The translations under genes were made by a program, and so were the position numbers. Shown here one piece after another: positions 44,697-53,499 of a stretch of 64,000 bases of DNA (position 1 is its first letter; every line of letters begins with the position of its first letter). Origin of the DNA: Pseudoflavonifractor sp. GTDB taxonomy: Bacteria > Bacteroidota > Bacteroidia > Bacteroidales > Muribaculaceae. Location: assembly GCA_023667145.1 (NCBI GenBank), contig JAMPAQ010000002.1, positions 102,574-166,573 of the forward strand. Reading direction: 5' to 3'. Under the pieces are notes generated by a model. It did not search any database and was not told the origin of the DNA. It saw nothing but the letters and a program-made list of their open reading frames with translations.

Positions 44697-45767
44697 ATGC
44701 GAGAAACAAAACGTGCAGTCCTCGTGCTTGAAGACGGCACCACTTACGAGGGTAAATCTTTCGGCTACGAGGCCGCGACAGCCGGTGAGGTCGTCTTCAA
44801 CACCGCAATGACAGGCTATCCCGAGAGCCTTACCGACCCATCCTATGAGGGACAGATTTTAGTCACCACCTATCCGATACTCGGCAACTACGGTGTGCCA
44901 CCGAGACGCGAGAAAGACGATGTCAGCGAATATTACGAGTCGACCCACATCCACTGCAAGGCGATTGTATGCCAGGACTACAGCTGGGACCACAGTCACT
45001 GGCAGGCCGACCGCGGACTGGCCGACTGGCTCAAGGAAGAGAAGATACCAGGCATATACGGTGTAGACACCCGCGCACTGACAAAGCACCTGCGCGAACA
45101 TGGCTCCATGCTCGGCAAGATCATCGTCGAGAGAGCGGAAGACGTGGATTTCTACGACCCCAACAAGGAAAACCTCGTGGGCAAGGTGAGCTGCAAGGAG
45201 GTCGAGGTACACGGCGATGGCGACAAGACGGTCGTGCTCGTCGACTGCGGCACAAAGCACAACATCATCCGCTGCCTGACACGGCGCGGCGTCAAGGTGG
45301 TGCGCGTGCCATGGGACTATGACTTCACCACCATCCCATACGACGGACTGTTCATCTCCAACGGCCCCGGCAACCCCGATATGGCCGGTAAGACCGTCGA
45401 GAATATCCGCAAGGCCATAGCCATAGGACGCCCGATATGCGGCATCTGCATGGGCAACCAGCTGCTCTCAAAGGCCGCCGGAGCCAAGACCTACAAGCTC
45501 AAGTACGGCCACCGCAGTCACAACCAGCCCGTCCGCCGCGTAGGCACCGACACCTGCTACATTACATCACAGAATCATGGGTTTGCCGTCGATTCCTCCA
45601 CCCTGCCCGACGACTGGGAACCACTGTTTGTCAACATGAACGACGGCACCAACGAGGGCATACGTCACAAGACCCTGCCGTTCTTCTCGGCACAGTTCCA
45701 CCCCGAGGCAAGCTCGGGACCAAAGGACACGGAGTTTCTCTTTGACGAGTTTATCAACATGCTGTAA
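44697..45767 (+). CDS. carA: Carbamoyl phosphate synthase, small (glutaminase) subunit
   Basis: Supplies ammonia from glutamine for carbamoyl phosphate, used in pyrimidine and arginine synthesis. It has 356 residues from ATG 44697; the frame opens at 44670, but MRETKRAVLVLEDGTTYEG is the family amino end. The class I glutaminase triad is C251 in CGICMGNQLL, and H335 and E337 in QFHPEAS. The nucleophile loop reads GNQ rather than the common GHQ; the triad itself is intact. carB follows after 27 bases. Confidence 0.96.
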   Translation: MRETKRAVLVLEDGTTYEGKSFGYEAATAGEVVFNTAMTGYPESLTDPSYEGQILVTTYPILGNYGVPPRREKDDVSEYYESTHIHCKAIVCQDYSWDHSHWQADRGLADWLKEEKIPGIYGVDTRALTKHLREHGSMLGKIIVERAEDVDFYDPNKENLVGKVSCKEVEVHGDGDKTVVLVDCGTKHNIIRCLTRRGVKVVRVPWDYDFTTIPYDGLFISNGPGNPDMAGKTVENIRKAIAIGRPICGICMGNQLLSKAAGAKTYKLKYGHRSHNQPVRRVGTDTCYITSQNHGFAVDSSTLPDDWEPLFVNMNDGTNEGIRHKTLPFFSAQFHPEASSGPKDTEFLFDEFINML

Positions 45768-45794
45768 AACCGCAACCGACTGAACACTAACATT

Positions 45795-48700
45795 ATGGAC
45801 AACAACGATAAGAAACCAGCCAAAGTGCTCCTGCTCGGAAGCGGGGCGTTGAAAATCGGCGAGGCCGGTGAGTTTGACTATTCCGGCTCACAGGCGCTTA
45901 AAGCGATGAAGGAGGAGGGCATCTCGACCGTGCTGATCAATCCGAATATCGCTACGGTGCAGACATCCGACGGATTTGCCGACAAAATATATTTTCTCCC
46001 CGTCACTCCTTACTTTGTCGAGAAGGTCATCGAGAAAGAGCGCCCCGACGGCATACTGCTCGCATTTGGTGGCCAGACCGCCCTCAACTGCGGTGTAGCT
46101 CTCCACGAGAGCGGCGTGCTCGAACGCTATAACGTGCGCGTACTCGGTACCCCCGTACAGGCCATCATGGACACCGAGGACCGCGAGCTGTTTGTCAGGA
46201 AACTTGACGAGATTGATGTAAAGACAATAAAGAGCGAGGCCGTGAGCTCGGTCAACGATGCCATCGCCGCAGCTGACGCTCTCGGCTATCCCGTCATCGT
46301 GCGTGCCGCCTACGCCCTCGGCGGTCTCGGCAGCGGATTCTGCGACAACCGCGAGGAACTCGTCACCCTTGTGGAAAAGGCCCTGTCGTTCTCCCCGCAA
46401 GTACTCGTCGAGAAATCGCTCAAGGGATGGAAAGAGGTCGAGTATGAGGTAGTGCGCGACCGCTTTGACAACTGTATCACGGTCTGCAACATGGAAAACT
46501 TCGACCCGCTGGGCATACACACCGGCGAGAGCATCGTGGTGGCGCCGTCACAGACCCTGTCAAACGAGGACTATCACTACCTGCGCAAGCTGGCTATCAA
46601 GATCATACGCCACATCGGCATCGTGGGCGAGTGTAATGTGCAGTATGCCTTTGACCCGCAGTCGATGGACTATCGCGTCATCGAGGTAAACGCCCGTCTG
46701 AGCCGTTCGTCGGCCCTCGCCTCCAAGGCGACAGGCTATCCCCTGGCATTCGTGGCTGCCAAACTCGGTCTCGGCTACGGACTGTTTGACCTAAAGAACT
46801 CCGTCACCAAGGAGACCTCGGCATTCTTTGAACCGGCACTCGACTACATCGTCTGCAAGATACCCCGCTGGGACCTCGGCAAGTTCCATGGCGTGCGCCG
46901 CGAAATCGGCTCGTCGATGAAGTCCGTGGGCGAGGTCATGGCCATTGGCCGCACATTTGAGGAGGCCATACAAAAGGGTCTCCGCATGATAGGTCAGGGA
47001 ATGCATGGATTTGTCGAGAACAAGGAAATCAAGATTGCCGACATCGACAAGGCCCTGCGCGAGCCGACCGACAAGCGTATATTCGTCATATCAAAGGCCA
47101 TGCGTCAGGGCTACACTGTAGACCGCATCCATGAGCTTACAAAGATTGACAAGTGGTTCCTCTTCAAGCTACAGAATATAGTCAGCACCGCCAACGAGCT
47201 TGAGTCGTTCGACTCAATCGACAGTCTGCCGACGGCACTCCTGCGCCAGGCCAAGGAGCAGGGATTCAGCGACTTCCAGATAGCACGTGCCGTCCTCAAG
47301 GATTCACTCGGCAATGACAGCCTGATGGCCGTGCGCGACCTGCGCAAGCGCCTCGGCATCCTCCCGGTAGTCAAGCAGATTGACACTCTCGGTGCCGAAT
47401 ATCCCGCTCAGACCAACTATCTGTACCTCACCTACAACGGCACTCAGAATGACGTGGAATATCTCCACGACCACCGCTCCATCGTAGTGCTCGGGTCGGG
47501 AGCCTATCGCATCGGTTCGTCCGTCGAGTTTGACTGGTGCTCGGTCAACGCGCTCATGACCGTCAAGAAAGAGGGATGGCGTTCGGTGATGATAAACTAC
47601 AATCCCGAGACCGTGTCGACCGACTATGACATGTGCGACCGTCTCTACTTTGACGAGCTGACGTTTGAGCGCGTGATGGACATCCTCGACCTTGAGCAGC
47701 CCCACGGAGCCATCCTGTCGGTGGGAGGCCAGATACCCAACAACCTCGCCACCAGGCTTGACGAGCAGCATGTCAACATCCTTGGCACGACCGCCACGAG
47801 CATCGACAACGCCGAGGACCGCCACAAGTTCTCCTCAATGCTCGACGACCTTGGCATCGACCAGCCACGATGGCGCGAGCTGACCTCGTTTGACGACATC
47901 AACAAGTTCATCGACGAGGTAGGTTTTCCCGTTCTCGTGCGCCCGAGCTATGTGCTGTCTGGTGCAGCCATGAACGTATGCTCAAATCCCGAGGAACTCG
48001 AACGCTTCCTCAAGCTCGCGGCCAACGTCTCCAAGCAACATCCTGTCGTCGTCAGCGAGTTCATCCAGAATGCCAAGGAAATCGAGATGGATGCAGTGGC
48101 CCAGAATGGCGAGATAAAGATGTATGCCATCTCCGAACACATAGAGTTTGCCGGAGTCCACTCAGGCGATGCCACAATACAGTTCCCGCCACAGAAACTC
48201 TATGTCGAGACCATGCGGCGCATCAAGAAAGTGTCACAGCAGATAGCCAAGGCACTCAATATCTCCGGTCCGTTCAACATCCAGTTCCTTGCCAAAAACA
48301 ACGACATAAAGGTGATCGAGTGCAACCTGCGTGCATCGCGCTCGTTCCCGTTCGTCTCCAAGGTGCTCAAGCTCAACTTCATCGACCTCGCCACCAAGGT
48401 GATGCTTGGCATCCCCGTCGAGAAGCCCCACAAAAACGCCTTTGACCTCGACTACGTCGGCATCAAGGCATCTCAGTTCTCATTCTCGCGTCTGCAAGGT
48501 GCCGACCCCGTGCTCGGTGTCGACATGGCCTCCACGGGCGAGGTGGGATGTATCGGAGCTGACACCAACGAGGCAATCCTCAAGTCGATGCTCTCAGTCG
48601 GTATGCGCGTCCCCTCCAAGGGCAAGGGCATACTCCTGTCCACCGGCACCGCCAAGCAAAAGGCCGACCTGCTCGACGCCGCCCACCGTCTGCACAACAG

Positions 48701-49025
48701 CGGATACCGGCTCTACGCCACCGGGGGTACCCACGCGTTCCTCAACGACAACGGCATCCCCGCCGTGCGCGTGTTCTGGCCGAGTCAGGCAGAGCGTGAG
48801 CCTCAGGCGCTCGAACTCCTCCACGGCAAGGAAATCGACCTCGTCGTCAATATTCCCAAAAACCTGTCGGAGACCGAGCTTACCAACGGCTACCGCATAC
48901 GCCGCGCCGCCATCGACCTCAACATCCCCCTGCTGACCAACGCACGTCTCGCCTCGGCCTTCATCCAGGCATTCTGCGAGCTGCCCGTCGCCGACATCGA
49001 GATAAAGTCGTGGGATGAGTATTGA
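45795..49025 (+). CDS. carB: Carbamoyl phosphate synthase, large subunit
   Basis: Makes carbamoyl phosphate from ammonia, bicarbonate and two ATP, with CarA. It has 1076 residues, full length. Two homologous ATP-grasp halves are visible: GSGALKIGEAGEFDYSGSQA opens the first and GSGAYRIGSSVEFDWC the second. EVNARLSRSSALASKATGYP and ECNLRASRSFPFVSKV mark the metal sites of each half. The carboxy-terminal allosteric MGS-like domain (LHNSGYRLYATGGTHAFL) is retained. It lies 27 bases after carA. Confidence 0.97.
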   Translation: MDNNDKKPAKVLLLGSGALKIGEAGEFDYSGSQALKAMKEEGISTVLINPNIATVQTSDGFADKIYFLPVTPYFVEKVIEKERPDGILLAFGGQTALNCGVALHESGVLERYNVRVLGTPVQAIMDTEDRELFVRKLDEIDVKTIKSEAVSSVNDAIAAADALGYPVIVRAAYALGGLGSGFCDNREELVTLVEKALSFSPQVLVEKSLKGWKEVEYEVVRDRFDNCITVCNMENFDPLGIHTGESIVVAPSQTLSNEDYHYLRKLAIKIIRHIGIVGECNVQYAFDPQSMDYRVIEVNARLSRSSALASKATGYPLAFVAAKLGLGYGLFDLKNSVTKETSAFFEPALDYIVCKIPRWDLGKFHGVRREIGSSMKSVGEVMAIGRTFEEAIQKGLRMIGQGMHGFVENKEIKIADIDKALREPTDKRIFVISKAMRQGYTVDRIHELTKIDKWFLFKLQNIVSTANELESFDSIDSLPTALLRQAKEQGFSDFQIARAVLKDSLGNDSLMAVRDLRKRLGILPVVKQIDTLGAEYPAQTNYLYLTYNGTQNDVEYLHDHRSIVVLGSGAYRIGSSVEFDWCSVNALMTVKKEGWRSVMINYNPETVSTDYDMCDRLYFDELTFERVMDILDLEQPHGAILSVGGQIPNNLATRLDEQHVNILGTTATSIDNAEDRHKFSSMLDDLGIDQPRWRELTSFDDINKFIDEVGFPVLVRPSYVLSGAAMNVCSNPEELERFLKLAANVSKQHPVVVSEFIQNAKEIEMDAVAQNGEIKMYAISEHIEFAGVHSGDATIQFPPQKLYVETMRRIKKVSQQIAKALNISGPFNIQFLAKNNDIKVIECNLRASRSFPFVSKVLKLNFIDLATKVMLGIPVEKPHKNAFDLDYVGIKASQFSFSRLQGADPVLGVDMASTGEVGCIGADTNEAILKSMLSVGMRVPSKGKGILLSTGTAKQKADLLDAAHRLHNSGYRLYATGGTHAFLNDNGIPAVRVFWPSQAEREPQALELLHGKEIDLVVNIPKNLSETELTNGYRIRRAAIDLNIPLLTNARLASAFIQAFCELPVADIEIKSWDEY

Positions 49026-49044
49026 CAGAAAAACATTAAAATAC

Positions 49045-49075
49045 TTGCTCCTCTCAAAAATAGCCCGTACCTTTG
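49045..49075 (+). promoter_or_regulatory. Promoter of tRNA-Pro
   Basis: TTG at 49045-49047, 20 bases, then TACCTTTG at 49068-49075. Expected start near 49082, 23 bases before the mature tRNA. Confidence 0.65.
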
Positions 49076-49104
49076 CACTCGCAAACCTCCCCGTCGGGGA
49101 GACT

Positions 49105-49179
49105 CGGGGCGTAGCGCAGTCCGGTTAGCGCACCTGCTTTGGGAGCAGGGGGTCGAAGGTTCGAATCCTTTCACCCCGA
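49105..49179 (+). tRNA. tRNA-Pro (anticodon UGG)
   Basis: Cloverleaf read by hand. Acceptor is CGGGGCG / CACCCCG plus discriminator A. D stem is GCGC/GCGC. Anticodon stem CCTGC/GCAGG holds the loop TTTGGGA with TGG at 49140-49142. The T arm is GAAGG TTCGAAT CCTTT. CCA is not encoded (ACA follows). Acceptor pair 6-67 is a C-A mismatch. Confidence 0.95.
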
Positions 49180-49181
49180 CA

Positions 49182-49227
49182 AACCGACAGGCGGTTGAAA
49201 TCCAATGATTTCAACCGCCTGTCGGTT
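49182..49227 (+). terminator. Long perfect hairpin after tRNA-Pro
   Basis: A 21-base perfect stem beginning AACCGACAGGCGG (49182) and closing at 49227, loop CAAT. It lies 2 bases after the discriminator base. The T tract is short (GTTACA), but the stem is very stable; it most likely ends the tRNA transcript. Confidence 0.7.
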
Positions 49228-49317
49228 ACAATCCACCCAAACTATGACTGACACAATTCTTACCCATCCTCATCCTGACTCCCACAACACCATTAACCAA
49301 ATCATCTGTTAAAATCC

Positions 49318-49348
49318 TTGGAAATCCAAACTCAAATATTTAATTTTG
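49318..49348 (+). promoter_or_regulatory. Promoter of the two-gene cassette behind tRNA-Pro
   Basis: TTG at 49318-49320, 20 bases, then TAATTTTG at 49341-49348. Expected start near 49355, 20 bases before the first ATG. Confidence 0.7.
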
Positions 49349-49374
49349 CGTTTAACAAATAAAATCAAGAAAAC

Positions 49375-49509
49375 ATGAAACCTATTCAGAAACCCAATCT
49401 AAAACTTGCCAAGCCAACTTCCAAAGCAAAGCAAGTACACTTGTCTGTCGTTTCTGATCAGGAGCGTCAGAGTGCACGGATTTCAAGCTATGCCTACATC
49501 CTGCCATAA
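49375..49509 (+). CDS. Small 44-residue protein, unknown
   Basis: Short frame from ATG 49375 to TAA 49507, beginning MKPIQKPNLKLAKPTSKAKQ and ending SSYAYILP. It is basic and soluble, with no signal peptide. It is supported by a well-formed promoter whose expected start is 20 bases upstream, and by close spacing (2 bases) to the next gene. It could be a real small protein, an antitoxin-like partner, or a leader peptide. No family recognised. Confidence 0.5.
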   Translation: MKPIQKPNLKLAKPTSKAKQVHLSVVSDQERQSARISSYAYILP

Positions 49510-49511
49510 AC

Positions 49512-50054
49512 ATGGCATTGAGATATTACAACGCATCATTCGTCATGCGGAGCAAAGATCCCTCTACGCTCCGCATTATTGATATCTGGACATTCAAGTC
49601 AAGAAAAAGCAACAAGCGCTATATCGTTGAAGTAGAACATTTCTCCAGGCGTTTCCTTGGATTGAAGTTCTATTGGAAAGGTGTTGCTGACAGCAAGGAT
49701 CGGTATTCATTGCTCACTAACGACTATGAGCCACGCACGATTGTTATGTCGTGCATACAGATTATGCTCGCTTACTACAACAAGGATGATTTTTCATCAT
49801 TCGGATTTGTGGCGGCTCCCGACTTGGATAGTGGCAGAGTGAAAGTTCCGAACAAACGGTTTAGATTTTATCGGAACTTGATGCTCAACGTATTTGGCAA
49901 TCAGACATTTATTCATGCCTACGATGCAGACACATCAGTCTATGTCCTTATCAACCGCAAATCTTACGACAATGGGTACATCTCCTTGCCACAATTAGAA
50001 GCCGAGATATCCAGATTATATGTAGGCGAGTATTCCCTGACATCGCAAAATTAA
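49512..50054 (+). CDS. Hypothetical protein, accessory
   Basis: A 180-residue protein without signal peptide or membrane segment. Composition is rich in Tyr, Phe, Arg and Lys. Seen motifs: IVEVEHFSRRFLGLKFYWKG, SSFGFVAAPDLDSG, NKRFRFYRNLMLNVFG and VYVLINRKSYDNGYISLPQL. I do not recognise a characterised family, though similar-looking orphan proteins with an FGF..a.d...kRFr.Y pattern occur as accessory genes in Bacteroidota. It lies 2 bases after the 44-residue frame and downstream of a tRNA, a common site for acquired cassettes. Base use is AT-richer than its neighbours. Confidence 0.7.
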   Translation: MALRYYNASFVMRSKDPSTLRIIDIWTFKSRKSNKRYIVEVEHFSRRFLGLKFYWKGVADSKDRYSLLTNDYEPRTIVMSCIQIMLAYYNKDDFSSFGFVAAPDLDSGRVKVPNKRFRFYRNLMLNVFGNQTFIHAYDADTSVYVLINRKSYDNGYISLPQLEAEISRLYVGEYSLTSQN

Positions 50055-50116
50055 ACACATCAATAATTACGAATAAATTATACAGAAATTCGCCACCTGC
50101 GATTTGCTACGGGATT

Positions 50117-50800
50117 TTACTTCACCAGTTTGAGGGTGAAGCCGGCGCAGAGGCCGTCGTAGCTGTTGAGCAGCTTTGAGATGCCCGAGAGCGTCGAGTT
50201 GCCCGACACAGCGGCTATCTTGTCGACCAAGGTTATCAACTTGGACACATCAAAGGTTATATCCACCGTATCACCAGCCTTGGATATGTAGGCCGTCATG
50301 TTGCCGATGGGAATTTTCTTACCGATTTTGAAGTTGAACTGGAAATTACCGTCAGCGTTCTTCTCGATTGTGCCGCTTACGGTGACACGCTTCATCTTCA
50401 TCGTGAACGTGCTGTCGGCCTCGACAGTGAGCGTCATGCCGTCCAATCCGGCTTTCTTGTAATATTCCTTGAGCTTCTCCTCAACCACCGCCGACGCGGC
50501 AGCGCCACCGGCCTTCTTGAGCAGATTGTCGCTCTTGAAAGTCACCGCCGGCGATGTGTATTGCCAACTGCCGACAAGGTCAGCGACACCAATCTTGCCC
50601 GAGCCGAGAAGATTGCCGAGGAAAGAGCCGAGAGCTGAAGTCCCGCCACCATTATCCGACGTGGAGATCTGACCGTTACTTACAGCCGTGGTGTCGGACG
50701 CGCCGCTCACCTTGTTGAGCAAATCCTTGATGTCAAGCGGGGCAGCGACACAAGCTGATGCGACCGCCACTGCTAAAAACAGAGCTACTATCTTTTTCAT
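50117..50800 (-). CDS. DUF4923-family secreted protein
   Basis: A 227-residue exported protein with signal peptide 1-19 (cut near CVAAP). The family mark is VADLVGSWQYTSPAVTFKSDNLLKKAGG, followed by a lipocalin-like run of beta strands (MTLTVEADSTFTMKMKRVTVSG). Residues 25-60 are a low-complexity Ser/Gly/Asp linker. DUF4923 proteins are common in gut Bacteroidales and of unknown function. No clear promoter in the 72 bases before the divergent-facing CapD-like gene end. Confidence 0.75.
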   Translation of the reverse strand: MKKIVALFLAVAVASACVAAPLDIKDLLNKVSGASDTTAVSNGQISTSDNGGGTSALGSFLGNLLGSGKIGVADLVGSWQYTSPAVTFKSDNLLKKAGGAAASAVVEEKLKEYYKKAGLDGMTLTVEADSTFTMKMKRVTVSGTIEKNADGNFQFNFKIGKKIPIGNMTAYISKAGDTVDITFDVSKLITLVDKIAAVSGNSTLSGISKLLNSYDGLCAGFTLKLVK

Positions 50801-50872
50801 TTCAATATTGATTATTTCTATATTTTATAACGTTCAAAGACCCGCACACTCCCGCCGACATGCTGTCAGGCA

Positions 50873-52885
50873 TTACGCCTCTCCGGCACGCTCTCGGTCG
50901 ATTATCTCGTCAAGTTCGGCCCACCGGGAGTTCTGACTCCTGTATTCGGGAATGATGCGTTTCATCTCAAGTATCAACGAGCGCGGGTCGTCATTGTTTA
51001 TCAACTCACGCAATATCTCAAGTTTTGCCGCCACATCCTCATACCTGTATGTATCGACCTTGGCTATCATTATCTTGCGGTGATGGGTCGCAAGGGTGCG
51101 CTCCTTGTCGTTGAGCAGCTCCTCAAACAGCTTCTCGCCGGGACGCAGACCCGTCTCGACAATCTCGATGTCCTGACCGAGCTTCAGTCCGGCAAGCGAG
51201 ATCATGCGGCACGCGAGGTCATAGATCTTGATTGGCTTACCCATGTCAAAGATATATATCTCGCCGCCATGCCCCATACATCCGGCCTCAAGCACGAGCG
51301 AGCAAGCCTCGGGAATAGTCATGAAGTAGCGTATGATGTCGCGATGGGTGACCGTCACAGGCCCCCCCTCCTCTATCTGCTGACGGAAACGTGGTATCAC
51401 CGAACCGTTGCTACCCAGCACGTTGCCAAAACGCGTCGTGATAAACTGTGTCGACCGGCGGTCAGAGCTATGTCGTCGATTAAGAAACAGCGACTGCACG
51501 TATATCTCGGCCAGGCGCTTCGTAGCACCCATGACGTTGGTGGGATTTACCGCCTTGTCAGTCGATATCATCACAAACTTCTCAACATTATATTTCAGTG
51601 CGAGGTCGGCCAGGTTCTTTGTCCCGAACACGTTGTTATACACCGCCTCGGTCGGGTTGCGCTCCATCATGGGCACATGCTTGTAGGCGGCGGCGTGGAA
51701 CACGTAGCGGGGACGGTACAGGGCAAATGCCTGTTCCATGCGCTCACGGTTGACTATGTCTCCGATATACAGATGGATGCGGGTATCAGGATACTTCTCC
51801 TCCATCTCAAGCTGTATGTAGTGCATCGGGGTCTCCGCTTGGTCGAGAAGCACAATCTCGCTCGCGCCAAACTGGGCTACCTGACGCGTAATCTCACTGC
51901 CAATCGAACCCGCCGCGCCGGTTATCATCACCACCTGACCCTTGATGAGCCCCGAGATTTCGGGATTGTTGTTTCTTATCGGCTCGCGTCCGAGCAAGTC
52001 CTCAATCTTTATCGCCTGCACGTGGCTCGACAGATTGGGCATCGCCTCCTTGTTGGTGTCAAACTCCTCAACCTGATTAAGCACAAGCAATTTGATATGA
52101 TTCTCAAGGAAACTGTCGCTGAACCCGCTGCGCATGAACTCCATCTGGGTCGACAGAAACAACAGCGTGTCACAATGGTATTTCTCAAATATCTCCTTGA
52201 CGCTGGCCGCATCATAGCGCTCGATGGGTATCCCGTTAATCGAGCGGCCGGCCTTGCTGTCGTCAAGGCTCAGCAACGCCACCGGCGAGAACGCGCCGTC
52301 AACCTCGGTGCGCAGCGCGTTGGCAAGCACAAACGAGTTGATGGCCGACCCGAGCACAATCACAGGCCGCCGCCGTCCGTTGACACGCGAGAACTGGGCA
52401 TAAAGGTACTTTATCATCAGCCGCAAGCACATCATGAACGTGAACGACAGCATCCCGATGACAAATATGTTCCAGAAACTTATGTAATATCCACCGTAAA
52501 ACAACCCAACCACAACATTGCCGAGCATGAGAAACACCGACGACGAGGCCACGAGCACAACAAGGCGGTATATGTCATCGAGCACCGACAACCTTATGAT
52601 GTACTGGTAACTGCGTATAAGCACGCTCATCATCAGGTACACCCCGATGATGACAAGGCTCTTGACCGTAGGCTGGAACCATATCCCAGGACCCTCGATA
52701 GTCGTGGAAAATGTGAACACCACAAGACAGCACAGGGCCACGATGGCAATGTCGGCAAGCAACACCGACCAGCGCGGCGCCGGGGAGTTGTACATCATCT
52801 TCACAATCGGCAGGGTGTGCAGTCTTTCTATAATGGTTTGGTTCATTATCGTTTGTATTTTTGATCTTATCGGAAAAAAATTCAT
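50873..52885 (-). CDS. Membrane nucleotide-sugar 4,6-dehydratase, CapD/FlaA1 type
   Basis: Likely UDP-N-acetylhexosamine 4,6-dehydratase for surface glycan precursors. It has 670 residues from the outer ATG at 52885. The ATG at 52846 would give MNQTIIERLHTLPIVK, closer to the family start, and is equally plausible. Four to five membrane helices lie in about 40-165. A CoA-binding-like domain follows. The SDR-type catalytic domain, about 300-600, has VVMITGAAGSIGSEITRQVA and VMISTDKAVNPTNVMGATKR (catalytic Lys). FITTRFGNVLGSNGSVIPRF is also conserved. It is not clustered with other capsule genes. Confidence 0.9.
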   Translation of the reverse strand: MNFFPIRSKIQTIMNQTIIERLHTLPIVKMMYNSPAPRWSVLLADIAIVALCCLVVFTFSTTIEGPGIWFQPTVKSLVIIGVYLMMSVLIRSYQYIIRLSVLDDIYRLVVLVASSSVFLMLGNVVVGLFYGGYYISFWNIFVIGMLSFTFMMCLRLMIKYLYAQFSRVNGRRRPVIVLGSAINSFVLANALRTEVDGAFSPVALLSLDDSKAGRSINGIPIERYDAASVKEIFEKYHCDTLLFLSTQMEFMRSGFSDSFLENHIKLLVLNQVEEFDTNKEAMPNLSSHVQAIKIEDLLGREPIRNNNPEISGLIKGQVVMITGAAGSIGSEITRQVAQFGASEIVLLDQAETPMHYIQLEMEEKYPDTRIHLYIGDIVNRERMEQAFALYRPRYVFHAAAYKHVPMMERNPTEAVYNNVFGTKNLADLALKYNVEKFVMISTDKAVNPTNVMGATKRLAEIYVQSLFLNRRHSSDRRSTQFITTRFGNVLGSNGSVIPRFRQQIEEGGPVTVTHRDIIRYFMTIPEACSLVLEAGCMGHGGEIYIFDMGKPIKIYDLACRMISLAGLKLGQDIEIVETGLRPGEKLFEELLNDKERTLATHHRKIMIAKVDTYRYEDVAAKLEILRELINNDDPRSLILEMKRIIPEYRSQNSRWAELDEIIDRERAGEA

Positions 52886-52920
52886 GTATGTGGCCGGAAA
52901 AGGCTACCTGCTTAATGCTA

Positions 52921-52951
52921 CAAATTTAAGCATTTTTTTATCAATACCAAA
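52921..52951 (-). promoter_or_regulatory. Promoter of the CapD-like gene
   Basis: On the minus strand TTTG (52951-52948), 19 bases, then TAAATTTG (52928-52921). Expected start near 52914, about 29 bases before the outer ATG. Confidence 0.7.
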
Positions 52952-53025
52952 CCATCCCGCCTGAGTATGCTTGAATATATCAAGAAAAAACAGCGCTTAT
53001 CGACATTTCAGCCCCATATACCGAC

Positions 53026-53058
53026 AAAAAGTATGCCCCGCACGACGGCGGGGCATAC
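53026..53058 (-). terminator. Terminator of rpmE2
   Basis: Perfect 11-base stem GTATGCCCCGC / GCGGGGCATAC with a six-base loop. On the minus strand it is followed by TTTTTGTCGG. Confidence 0.8.
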
Positions 53059-53081
53059 TCTATACGTGTAAGATGAATGTC

Positions 53082-53336
53082 TTATTTCTTCTTGCGGTTG
53101 CCGTAGCGGCTCATGAACTTGTCCACGCGACCGGCGGTGTCGACCAACTTCTGCTTACCGGTAAAGAACGGGTGAGAGGAGCTGGTGATTTCAAGTTTCA
53201 CCAAGGGATACTCCTTGCCGTCAACGGTGATTGTCTCCTTGGCGGCTACGGTTGAGCGTGTGATGAAAATCTCATCGTTTGACATGTCTTTGAATACCAC
53301 TTCGCGATAGCTGGAGGGATGCAGGTCTTTTTTCAT
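53082..53336 (-). CDS. rpmE2: 50S ribosomal protein L31, type B
   Basis: Large-subunit protein. The 84-residue product from ATG 53336 begins [19 protein letters not shown], the L31 amino end. [26 protein letters not shown] is the conserved core. It lacks the CxxC zinc motif, which defines the zinc-free type B paralogue. The frame is open to 53438, but the extra residues are not part of the family and lie upstream of the expected transcription start. No zinc-containing copy is in this window. Confidence 0.95.
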   Translation of the reverse strand: MKKDLHPSSYREVVFKDMSNDEIFITRSTVAAKETITVDGKEYPLVKLEITSSSHPFFTGKQKLVDTAGRVDKFMSRYGNRKKK

Positions 53337-53408
53337 CTTATTGTTTCTTATTTGATTATTCTTGCGGTTAAACGTAGCGTTGGTAAGACGCGTTGTAGTA
53401 ATGGCGTG

Positions 53409-53439
53409 CAAATGTAGTGTTTTTTTTGCACATGGCAAA
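53409..53439 (-). promoter_or_regulatory. Promoter of rpmE2
   Basis: Minus strand: TTTG (53439-53436), 19 bases, then TACATTTG (53416-53409). Expected start near 53402, giving a leader of about 65 bases. Confidence 0.7.
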
Positions 53440-53499
53440 AATTTACAAGACCTTTTACCTCAGCAAGACGATTTTTCGTTCAAATTACACTCAAATCGC

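Noticed and set aside
49182-49227. Inverted repeat behind tRNA-Pro as an integration attachment site
   Set aside because: No duplicate of the tRNA 3' end was found downstream and no integrase is present; it reads better as a terminator.
51080-52864. 594-codon plus-strand open frame opposite the CapD-like gene
   Set aside because: It is a shadow of a GC-rich, codon-biased gene: His/Arg-rich with no recognisable motif, while the minus strand encodes clear dehydratase motifs.
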